Below are positions 53,966 through 64,000 of a stretch of 64,000 bases of DNA, piece by piece. Position 1 is the stretch's first letter, and every line of letters begins with the position of its first letter. The notes beneath the pieces are model-generated. The model saw only the letters and a list, made by a program, of their open reading frames with translations. It ran no database searches and was not told the origin of the DNA. Source of the DNA: Cristatella mucedo (Eukaryota; Bryozoa; Phylactolaemata; Cristatellidae); the NCBI GenBank assembly GCA_009760855.2, contig WPIO01000015.1, forward strand, positions 4,669,001-4,733,000. Reading direction: 5' to 3'. Position numbers and translations under genes: made by a program.

Positions 53966-55650
53966 ATCGATGTCGGAGCCGACGTCGAGTCCGACCGAGA
54001 CTTCGCCCTATTTTCGTTTGCGACCGAGCGACATGCGTGCGAGCGACATGAGGCGGCGGATGCGGGCACACCGCAGCCGGAGAACCTGGGCTCGCTCGAC
54101 CGCAGCTGCTGCGGCTGCGGCGGCCGCAATAGCCCGTCGCGGCGAGGCGATCGTCGTCGTGCTACCGTCGGGCTGCGTTTCGGCTAGCCGAGGCGGCAAC
54201 GGCGGCGACTAAGGCGCCTGCTCGTCGCGTCGAGCAAGCAGCGCGCACCTGCAGCTCCGACGGCCGCAGCCGGCTGCACGTGTGCGCTGCACGTGCAGCC
54301 GCTGCACTGCGCCGCTGCACTGCGCCGCTGCACTGCGCCGCTGCACTGCGCCGCTGCACTGCGCCGCTGCACTGCGCCGCTGCACTGCGCCGCTGCGCGG
54401 ACGATCGGTCGTGGCGTCGCGCTCGCTCGCCGCTCAGCCGCTCGCCGCATCGAGGCAGTTCGATTCGCTCCCTCGAAGCCCCGAGGGCGACGCGATGCGA
54501 TGCGATCTGCACTTTACTGCAGCGGCTGACGCAAACGCTCCAGCGCTGGAGAGCCGCGCCTCGCTACGACGCCTCGCGATTTAGCACGCGGGCGGCCCTC
54601 GGGCTCGCCCGCCGGAGGAGAGAGCCTGCGCGCTCCCGCGCGTCGCTACGCAGAGGCGGCGGCGACGTCGTTCGTCATCGTCGTCGCCTGCGCGCGCTCG
54701 GACCGGCTGTCGCCGCCCGGCGGCAGCGCTCGCGCGCGCGCGCCCGTCGCAACGCGCGGCTCTGCTGCTGCTGCGGCGCCAGGACGGTGGCGGCGGACCG
54801 CGGATCGAAGTCGGATCGTCGGGTGCGTCGTGCGACCTCTCGAATCTCGCTCCTCCTCGAGGCAAAATCGCCGGCCGGCCCCGACGAAGCGGTGAGAATC
54901 CGCTCTGGCGGAGAATCGCGCGGTATCGACGCCCCACTGCGAACGTGTCGAATTAATGACGCCAATCGATTATAGGCGTCGGCCGAGACGCAGCTGGGAC
55001 GGCCGGAGCGGCAACTCGCGAGCGGAGAGGCCGCTGGCGGCGTCGCTCTGGCGACGAACGCTAGGAGGCGACGCTCTCTCGCCGCTGAGAGCCGCGCAGC
55101 CTGGCGTGGAGCGGCGGCGCGCTCGCCGAGGCGCGCAGAAAGTCAGCAGCCGCGCCGAAGCGCTGCGAACCGCCGCCGCCGCCCGTGCGACGCCGCTCCG
55201 ACGAGTGATGCAAAGTCGCCGGGGGCTGCTCATGGTGCGCGTCGACCCCAGGGCGCGGCGAGCGAATCGAATGCGTCGCCGCGGCTCCGCAAAGCGGAGT
55301 TAGCTCCACTCGAGCCCTACGGCGCGCCAAAGCGTGAAAAGCGCTCGGATCGAGATCGAGCGAAATTTTGGCGCTATACGAATTAATTCTACGTAAAGAG
55401 CGGACGGGGCACTGCCCAAATTGGCCGGCGTGCCGGCACCCGAGCCCGTCGCACCCCGTCCTCTAGCGGGAGGCGACGGATAGGGGCGAACCGCCGCCGC
55501 CGCCGCCGCCGCGTCGCTCGCAGTCGTGCGTCTCGAACGCGCGCTCGCTGCCGCCGCCGCCGCCGCCGGAATGGCCCGTCGCTGTCGAGAGAGCGGGAAG
55601 CGTTGAGGAAAAGCGCTCAAATGCAAAAATTTCATTGATTCGAAGTCGCA
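53966..55650. other. CpG-rich tract with overlapping open frames
   Basis: Very CpG-rich. Frames of 100-230 codons occur on both strands simultaneously and are Arg/Ala/Ser-rich. CCG triplet runs lie near 55490-55570. No domain is recognised. Confidence 0.45.
54296..54398. repeat. 13-bp GC-rich tandem repeat
   Basis: Seven to eight near-perfect copies of gctgcactgcgcc. Confidence 0.95.
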
Positions 55651-56437
55651 GCAGCGGCGTCGGTGCAGCGGCCGCCTTCACCATTCATTTATAATTTCGT
55701 TCAAACTAATTATACTATACCATACCACGGTATTTTCGCCGTCTGCCGTCGCGTCGGCATCTTAGCTAGCGGATTCGCCAAGGCGTTCTCTTTCCTTGCG
55801 TGCCGCGAACCCGCTACCCCGCGCGGCGTTCGCCGCCGCCTTTCTCGTCCTTCACCTTCTCGTCCGCTCTCTCCTTTATTCGCTCAAGCTTGCGTCTCCA
55901 TTCTTTGCATCGACATCAGCGCTTAGCGCTTAGCACTGCTAGCGAAGAAAACAGAAGCCACAACCCTACGCCCACCCCGCGGGCCATTGTGCTTTGCGAA
56001 AAAGTGTGCACGTCGCGACAAAGGGCGACTGCGATTTGTGCTTTTGTGTAGCCCCGCATAGAATAGTTTTGCGCGTGCTTGCTAACCTGAGCCACGACTG
56101 AGTGAACACGTACTACTGAACGGGTGGGGGGTGGGTCTGACTAAATCAGCCAGCGGTCACGACTGCCTTCTGCAGTGTGCTTTTTTCATGCTTGCCTAAG
56201 CACAAGACCTAGCTCGTAATAATAACCTATTGGTAATTGCTCCTCTTGCAAAGAGTTGCAAAGCGTCTGAATGGAGATTCCGTTCTACCGGGTGCTAAAT
56301 CAAAGACGTTATTGCTATCATTCAGGAGGAAATCCTATAAAGTGGGCACAGAAATACAACTCTTTTATTTCCGCCGCTTTATTACGTAATAAAGCCGTCG
56401 CTGCGTCACTAGAACTGACAGCGCCGGCTATAATAGG
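55651..56437. other. unassigned
   Basis: No gene is recognised. Confidence 0.35.
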
Positions 56438-57115
56438 TCGTTTTTATAGCACCCTCAGATAGCTCAGTGTCTATCTAGACGCTTTACAGCTCTCTGCAAT
56501 GGAAGCACAATAACCTAGGTTTAACGACACGCGAAAGGTGTCGCACTCAGGCAGGCAGGTGGTGACGGATGCAGGAAGCGAGTTCCTGCAGTTTCGTAGC
56601 AAACGAACTGAAGGCTCGATTACCATAAGATTTTAAACGTACCACAGCGAGCTGGTGAAATGTTGACCAGTCGCAGATGATAAGGAGCACAGGCCGAAAG
56701 TCTTGAATAATCGGAATTTCAATACTGTAGATGCTGTGTCGCAAATGTGAGAACTAGTTTTGGCCGTCGTGCTTTTATCTAAGCAGGCCCTGATTTTGGT
56801 GACATTCTTCGATGAATGACCTGACCGTAGAGGAAATGTGCTCATATATAAGTCATCTTGGAATAGCGAGATTTTGGATAGACGTCTCCTGAGTGATGCT
56901 AGATGAACCTAATTATAAAGAAGAGGTCTTATCGTCGTTGAGCTGTAGTGAAGTTAGCGGCGATTCGAGCGACTATGTTATCGATGCTACCTGTCAGGGA
57001 ATTACTGCATGAGTCGGATGTGGGAGCGATACTTAGACGAGTCGGCGAACAGGTAGGGTTGAGTATCTTCAGTGTAGAAATGAAAGCCAAGACTGTCGTC
57101 TGTTACGACATGAGC
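56438..57115 (-). mobile_element. LINE, old diverged copy, minus strand
   Basis: Minus strand: RT catalytic region with FHFYTED-like codons near 57075-57095, then KNVTKIRACLDKSTTAK, then VVRLKSYGNRAFSSFATKLQ and the hairpin relic at 56445-56490. YADD is mutated. Confidence 0.75.
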
Positions 57116-57539
57116 CATTCTCGATTAAACTCACTACCAGGACCGTCGGCCAAACTCGGTAAAGCGAACCTCGGCGGGAAACCATTCGTCGTCGACTGCG
57201 CTTGGACAGCACATGACCCCCAGAGGCCCCGCCTTAGTCCTCGAACCGGGCGTCCCGCGAAGAGGTGCGAACTTCTTCGCAGGGGTAAAGGTGTAGGTCG
57301 GGGGTTCGTGCCGCCTGTTGGTGGCAGCAGCGGGGGGGGGGGGGCTGGGCGGCGAGGCGAGTTCCACGCCCGAGCACGTCGGACTCTGGAGATGGTCGGA
57401 CTTGGACCGCGAACCGCGAACCCACGCCGAAATCGACTGAAGCTTGAGCCGGATTTACGGGAAGCGCTTTTAGTATACGCCGATCAATTTCGCTGCAACG
57501 TGCAGAGGCGAATGCGACGTTGAGCCAGCGGAAGTAAGA
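57116..57539. other. unassigned
   Basis: No gene is recognised. Confidence 0.3.
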
Positions 57540-57685
57540 GACGAGCTGGTTTGGTCCGTGGTTAAGGTGCTCGCCGAGACCAAGGTCGAGGTCGTGGGCT
57601 CGAGCCCCGTGGCATATGTGAAGCGCCTGAATAGAGAGATTAAGCTCTCTTATGGTGGTACACAAATATATTATATTTTATTTTC
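57540..57685 (+). mobile_element. SINE A, well preserved
   Basis: Acgagctggtttggtccgtg, gttaaggtgctcgccgagac, gtcgtgggctcgagccccgt, ggcatatgtgaagcgcctga, atagagagattaagctctct and an A/T tail. Confidence 0.87.
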
Positions 57686-57955
57686 TATTTAAGAGCGCCG
57701 AAGCTCTCACCTCGCTCGGTGGTCTCGGCGGCAGATAGCCTATTTGTAGCCATCCGTGGCGCGTCTGTAGGGCATCCTCAAATTATCAATTAATGTATTT
57801 ATAGTGCACTCGAATGCAGCGATCTGCATCAGCCATTGCCGCAAAAAAAGTCGAAAGTGTAACTGTAACGATGCCCGATTGCGTCCTCGTGGCTCCTCTG
57901 CTGAACTCCTCCACCCACATTTACGTTGTGGCTTTCTTGATTCAATGAATTTACG

Positions 57956-57956
<1 letters not shown>

Positions 57957-58023
<67 letters not shown>

Positions 58024-58194
58024 AGGGAGAGAGAGAGAAAGCGAGAGAGACAGAGAGACAGAGACAGAGACAGAGAGAGAGACAGAGACAGAGAGAGAGA
58101 GAGGCAGAGACAGAGACAGAGACAGAGACAGAGACAGAGAGAGAGAGAGAGAGAGGGAGGGAAAGAGAAAGAGTGAGTGAGAGAGAGAAAGAGT

Positions 58195-58245
<51 letters not shown>

Positions 58246-58262
58246 TGTGTGTGTGTGTGTGT
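57957..58262 (+). repeat. (GA)n block ending in (GT)n
   Basis: About 290 bp of GA with CAGA and GGGA interruptions, then GT to about 58262. Confidence 0.97.
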
Positions 58263-59320
58263 GTGCGTGCGTGTGTGTGAGTGTGTACGTCCACGTGCTT
58301 ATGCGTTAGCTCTACGTTCCTTCCTGTACTAACGACACGAAGTACGATGCAGACTTGAAACCATGTTCTGCACGCGCCGAATACGGCTGCTGCAGCAAGC
58401 CGTCGCTTTTCGCACGACCCTTTGGAAAGATGGCGATCGGCCAGGGTTCTCTCGTAGACATCGGAGAGGAAGTGCGTTTCCGTTAGGCGACGGCGTGTCG
58501 TGCAGTGGCTAAAATTCGCGGAATCAGCAAGGTCGTAGCTCGCCGACGCACGCAGGTAACCCCGGAGCTAGTGCCTGGCCGGGCGGATCCATTCACCATC
58601 TGTCTGCTCCTCGTTTTTGCAGCAGTCGAGCGGCTCTCGTCGTGCCTGTTTCGCCCGTCGCCCACTGTCCAGTGCTCGTCAAGGTTGGCAGTGTCCCGAG
58701 CGCTCTCGCTTACCAGCAGCGAGAGGAGCATTTTAGGCGAGCCGCCCCGTGTCGCGATTCTTTGAGATCGGCCGTGGCTCGACTGATCGAGCGCGCCTCT
58801 TCTTCCGAGCCCCTCCACGCCCATCCCATCCCAAGGCGAGGCTAAGAAAAGATGGCTACGAGGCTGCAAGCACTGACTGACTCGTGGGCTAGACGGTCTG
58901 CTGCGGCTCCCCCTCGCGACTTCGAAAAGAGAGTCGAAGATCACAGCCCGCGAAGCTGATTAAGCGGCCTCTGTGAGCTCCATTGTCGAGCTTTGCGGCT
59001 GCAATTTTTCTAGACAATGGTCGCGCTGGCGCTGCTATTTGCTTGGGGTAGCGACTTCAATGACGGAATGCAAGGGACGTCGTTGGTATCGACAAAGGGC
59101 AGATTAGACCCTGCCGCCACGGCGGCATCTCTAGCCTGGCCGAGACCGAATCTAAACAGCGCTTCGTGCTTCACGCTAGGGCCAAGCGTGAGAAAACTGA
59201 GAGGGCAGGCGGAGCCCGATTTGACTCGAAATTCAGTCGGCCATTAAGTGGATCGTTGAAAGGGCGATGTGCAAAGGGAAATGTTTGGCGTAAAACGTGG
59301 GCTAGGGGCGATCGAAGGGA
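58263..59320. other. unassigned
   Basis: No gene is recognised; frames of 60-150 codons overlap on both strands. Confidence 0.3.
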
Positions 59321-59327
59321 GCGGGTA

Positions 59328-59721
59328 GAGAGAGAGAGCGAGAGAGCAGGACAAACGGAGTGTAGACAAAGTAGCAGAGAACGACCCCAGAAAGAGAGAC
59401 GGTTACAGAGATAGGCACACGATGACTGAGACAGGCAAGCAGACCAAGACCACCAGAGATAGAGAAGGAGAGAAAGAGGCAGAGATCGAGGGGAGAGAGA
59501 GAGAGAGAAAGAGAAAGAGAAGAGAGAGAAAGAGAAAGAGAGAGCGAGAGAGAGAGCGAGAGAGCAGGACAAACGGAGTGTAGACAAAGTAACAGAGAAC
59601 GACCCCAGAAAGAGAGACGGTTACAGAGATAGGCACACGATGACTGAGACAGGCAAGCAGACCAAGACCACCAGAGATAGAGAAGGAGAGAAAGAGGCAG
59701 AGATCGAGGGGAGAGAGAGAG

Positions 59722-59765
<44 letters not shown>
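59328..59765. repeat. ~218-bp tandem duplication within GA-rich DNA
   Basis: Unique phrases (aggacaaacggagtgtagac, gaacgaccccagaaagagag, ataggcacacgatgactgag, gcagaccaagaccaccagag) occur twice, about 218 bp apart, nearly identical. GA runs separate and follow them. Confidence 0.93.
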
Positions 59766-59766
<1 letters not shown>

Positions 59767-59834
59767 GATAGAGTGAGCGTGCACTCGAGGACACACGAAT
59801 AAATGCACGCTGCCTCTTATCTTTCTCTTGTCTC

Positions 59835-59860
59835 TCCCAACCCTCTCTCTCTCTCTCTCA

Positions 59861-59945
<85 letters not shown>

Positions 59946-59989
59946 CCCTCTCTCTCTCTCTCTCCCTTTCTCTACCATCTCTCTCTCTC

Positions 59990-60043
<54 letters not shown>

Positions 60044-60235
60044 CTCTCTCCCTCCCTCTCTCTCTCTCCCTCTCTCTCCCCCTCTCGCTCTCATTTCTCT
60101 CTCCCTCTCTCTCTCTGCCTCTCTTATTTCTTTCTCCCTCTATCCTCTCTCTTCTCTCTCGCCTCTGTCCAGTCCCTCTCTTTCCCCTCTCTTATTTTTT
60201 CTCTCTCTACTCTCATAACTTCTCCCAGTCTTCTT
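59835..60235 (+). repeat. (CT)n block, opposite strand bias to the preceding GA block
   Basis: About 400 bp of CT with CCCT and CATTT interruptions, 70 bp after the GA block. Confidence 0.97.
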
Positions 60236-60889
60236 ACACTGCTCCTACTGCTCGCACTGGCGCTTAGCTATTCTGCGTCCATGGAATTCTGGCAAGCGCC
60301 GCCTGGGGCGGTGCAGAGTAAACTAGTCTCAGCGGAGGCGGCAGCTGTGTCGACGGCATCGATCGGCCCCCCACCGCAGTACATCTCGGAGGACAATTAA
60401 GAGGGTCACCCTGGTGCGAGCTTTTAGCCCAGGCATCGGCCTCTGAACAGGACTGCCAAGAAAGGTTGCGTTTCTCTCGCTAGCGACGTGACTTATCCAG
60501 GTGCCGTAGCTATGTCAGTGGGCAAGCGCTAAATCTCGCCGTCAGCCATCCGTGACTCTTTAACGGCGCCCCACGCCACCTCCCCCCCCCAACCCCGCGC
60601 GATCGTATTGGCCAGTGTATAGGCTCGAGCCTCGTGACAAGAGGCGTCAGCACAGCTGCAGAGGCTTAAGCAGAGCTCAAAAGGAGCCGCACCAACGTCA
60701 GTAGTGAAGTAGTGATTCTCTCAGCGCCGACTCCTCTATGCGAACTGTCATAAAGCACTCGGGGCACGGGCAGCTGATTTCGTCGACTAGTTGTTGCCAT
60801 AGCACGTCGGATGGTTCGCTCTCACTCTCCTACGACAAAAAGCTGGTATTGCAAGACTTCGGCATGCAATACCCATTGACCCTTTCAAA
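60236..60889. other. unassigned
   Basis: No gene is recognised. Confidence 0.3.
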
Positions 60890-60980
60890 TGACAATGTAA
60901 AATGCCTAGAAAGAGATTTGAGTTCTCTGAGGGTGCTGCATCGAGTGTTTTATAACTATAACTATTATTATTTTCATCAT
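60890..60980 (+). mobile_element. LINE A tail fragment
   Basis: Aatgtaaaatgcctagaaag, agatttgagttctctgaggg, tgctgcatcgagtg and an ATT-like tail. Confidence 0.78.
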
Positions 60981-63900
60981 ACGACCGTACGACAATACTG
61001 CAGACAGTATGCAGCTGCAAATGAAAGAGGCTGAAAGAGCAACGAGTAGGGAGCACGAAGGTGGGAGGCAGAAACGGTTTGCAGGAGGGAATAGTAGAGC
61101 GGCAGTGTGGATAAAGACCGTGGGAAAGAACTGAACGGGGGGGGGAGCCATGCGTTGCAACATGGGAGGAGAGTGGATGAAGCAGGGGGACGCACGGGGA
61201 CGCAGGGCATGCTCGAAGAAAGCTTATGGACTGGAGAGGAACTGGGAATGAGGAAGGCGTGCCTCTATGGCCAGGAGAGATTGTAGGTGGGAGAGGAGCT
61301 TTGGAAAGCAAGCGCTTTGCATCGCCGCTGGAAGGACGCGTGGAAGCTTCGTGAGGCGGACACATGGCAACTGCATTGCAGAATGTAACACACGTCGAAG
61401 CAAGCTTGCTCGTTCAAGCAGCAAAAAAAGCATTGAGCAAACGAGCAATGAGCAGGCGATAGTAGAGACGTCATTGGACCGATTGCAAGGGGGAGACAGT
61501 ACAGGGAGACAGTGCACAGCAGAATGTTAAAGATATCTGGAGAAGTGGTCAACCGTGCTGCCTCTGCTCCAAGCGTGGCCCCTCGTTCGTGTTTGTGACA
61601 TTCCCCGAGCTGCTGACCTACCAGTAAAATGGGCCAGTAGAATGGGGCCACTTGGGTCACGAGTAGCAACCAAATCAAGAGGCCGGCAGGTGTCTAGTTA
61701 CGTGGTCGTGTCAATTAGGTCCAGGCTCCGATGCGCCTGACGGGAGAGCCGGGCGCCTAGGGTTGGCTGACTGGCAGACAATGGAGGCCTGCTGGAGGCC
61801 TGCTGCTGCTGCTGCTGCTGCCCCAATGTGCCATGCCAGGCGGTCTGAGGTGGTTTACACGGCTCGATAGCTGGCAATTGCTGGCTGCCTTTAGGCCTCC
61901 AGGATGGAGTGGCTAAACATTCTGCTCCTTGCAAAAGCAGGCAAAACGGAGCCATGCCATCAACGACTCCGGGCTGCCTGCAACCCGGAGTGCACGAGCG
62001 AGCGAGCGAGCGAGCGAGGATCGCTGCTTTCGTGCTTGCCGGAAGTGGGGGCCAAAAGGGCCGAAGCAGCAGCAGCCGGTCGCATCGGTCACCGTGGCAA
62101 CCGCTGACTGGGCTGCTGCTCGCTTGGTAGGCGTGCCGACTGTGAGCTCTGAAGCTGCTTTTCGTGGCTTCAAGGGGGCCGGTCAGCGGCAGGCAATCAG
62201 GTCCCTTTCTTCGTGCCTAATGAATGCACGCCGCCGCCCCCAGCCGAGCTAAAGATAGAAGCAATCTCGGCAGGTCTCGGAGGCCTGGCTGTGTAGAAGG
62301 AGAGCCCTCTCCTCTCGCTGCTTGACTGCCTCGTGCGTTACCACTCTGCATTCGGGCTCTCCTGACGGCTCCGACGGCGCGATGCCCGATTGCCCCTAGC
62401 GACTCAAACGCTGCTCCAAGCCGCCGCTGCTGCCGCTGCCGATGCTGCGTTTGCATGAAGGCAAGAAGCTGCAGCGAGGGGCTGCACTCCAGCACCTGCG
62501 AGCCGACCAATCGTACTGCCAGCTAGGTCGAGCTGCCTGTCTTTCCTCGGTCCAGTCGCACGACCGGCCTGGGCTAGCCAGCAGGAAGGCAGAGCGTGCA
62601 CGTGCACACACTGTCCAGAGCCTGTGCGGGCTGCTAAACGGGTACTTCGCTGCAGCTGACGCCCCTCCCCCCCGACGCCTGCTATAGCTGCACCTGCACA
62701 GCCATACATCGTTTTTACCCTGCTCATTTAGCCAATTTTCTTATCGCTGCCTGTGCCGTCGTGGACCAGGTCGAAGGTTAGGAGGGTTCACGGAGGCTTC
62801 GCCACTCTCCGATTTCAGTTGATCGGTGCTTTCCTAACGAGCTCACAGCTGGCCGCTTATAGCCCTCGAAAGGGAGCAGGGAGACCAAAGATAGCAACTA
62901 CCTCCTCCCCCCCAAAGTAACGGCACGAAACGAATCTCCATTGTGTATGGTTTAGCGACTAGCCAACTTATAGCGGCAATCATTAAATGACAGAACTGTG
63001 AGGAGGAGGTGGAGCAGACTGGGAGCTGAGCTGAGCTGAGCCGAGTTGGTCTACGGATGCCAGCCACGGAGGTTTGACACGGCATGTTGCCGGCGCCAAA
63101 AGGGTGCGAAGCCGATCAAGATGTCGACATCGGCTAAGTCTCCAGGTGCGTCTGAGCTCGCATACAGACCGAGCACTGAGCATGCCCCGACGACGAACGC
63201 CAGGTACCTCTCCTCCTACCCCCCCCTGCGAGATTTCGGTCGCTGTCGGCAACTCGCCTCGCTTGCTCGCAAGCCCTTAAAACTTGGCCTGCCGTGAAGA
63301 ACAACAAAAGTCGTCAGCCGCTTCACCTCGAGGCGATTGGCCGAGGTCGATCGATGGATATGGCCCGGGCTTTCGTTCAGCTTCGACTGAGCGCCGAGTA
63401 GTTGAGAAATAACCCGAGATCGACCGAGAGACTAATTCGCGGCGGGTACTAATGTAGGCATGGCAACTGATGTATGGCCAGAGGTTGATGCACCTCGAGC
63501 TAGCGCTACCGGGGTTATCGCTTTCCAGGCAGCCTGGGTCAGGCCGGAAGCCGTAGGCTGGCTCTTCATGCCCCTCCCTAACTGCGGGCGACGGCGTTGT
63601 GCTGCTACACGCCCCCACACCCTAGGCGGCAGCCGCGATCAAGGTCCTTTCGCGAGTGCTGGGTCGACCAAAGCAGCCGTTAGCTCGGCTGCTCCGGGTA
63701 GCCCGCAGCCTCCTAACTCCCCCCCCCCCACTCATCGCCACCAAACCGGTCATCCGGCAAACAGCCGGTCGGCTTTACGGCCCAAGCTGACAAAGCAGGG
63801 AGCAACGATTGGCTCTTTTCTATCACGTGACTGACGCACCAAGCGGGACCGACGCCTAAGCCGCCGCAGTCGCGGCCATCCGTAACTAGGAGCGGCCCTT

Positions 63901-64000
63901 AGACGGTCGAGCGCTCTCCGACGCCAGCCTTTCGCCGACCACGACTGTACGCCTGCAGGCGAACAGTCAACGAGGTTGCACGCGGTGAGTGTGACAGGGG
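60981..64000. other. unassigned distal region
   Basis: Mixed to GC-rich DNA with short CTG (61801-61820), GAGC (61997-62018) and C-run patches. Open frames of 60-140 codons overlap on both strands. None is recognisable and no exon series could be built. Confidence 0.35.

Noticed and set aside
54280-54975. 231-codon plus-strand frame
   Set aside because: It starts in the 13-bp array and runs through CpG-rich DNA with competing minus-strand frames; no recognisable domain.

Overview
The window is eukaryotic nuclear DNA from an animal, most likely an invertebrate that I cannot place more closely. The evidence is a single spliced protein gene with GT-AG introns, tRNA-derived SINEs, CR1/L2-type LINE fragments and very abundant microsatellites. 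There are no bacterial-style operons, rRNA genes or CRISPR arrays. Nearly all long open frames elsewhere are low-complexity or transposon-derived.

Region 1 (about 2.06-12.57 kb, + strand) carries the one gene I recognise: THOC5, a subunit of the THO/TREX mRNA-export complex. Fifteen coding exons can be read, joining in consistent phase to about 587 codons. The 5' end (roughly 70 codons in the human protein) and probably the last ~20 codons are missing. One intron uses a GC-AG border, one holds a long CTG/CAG tract, and others hold SINE and LINE copies.

Region 2 (12.6-64 kb) is a repeat landscape. Two LINE families dominate. Family A (CR1/L2-like) has a 3' hairpin and an ATT-repeat tail. Family B has a different C-terminus and no ATT tail. 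Two tRNA-derived SINE families accompany them. SINE A carries a 3' hairpin resembling that of LINE A, which suggests it borrows the LINE A machinery. SINE B has its own conserved hairpin. Nested insertions give a relative chronology: LINE A sits inside SINE B at 32.16 kb, and two antisense SINE A copies sit inside one LINE A at 45.8-48.2 kb.

The most notable single element is a 187-bp hAT-type MITE at 35518-35704. Its ends and internal sequence match the SPIN (Space Invader) family as I remember it, and it is flanked by an 8-bp near-perfect target duplication of the hAT type. SPIN is known for horizontal transfer among distant animals.

Tandem arrays of 13, 17, 19, 24 and 29 bp, long GA/CT, GT and CTG microsatellites, and CpG-rich tracts near 27.4-28.9 kb and 53-55.6 kb fill much of the rest. 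I found no second confidently identifiable protein gene; a few exon-like stretches are listed with low confidence.
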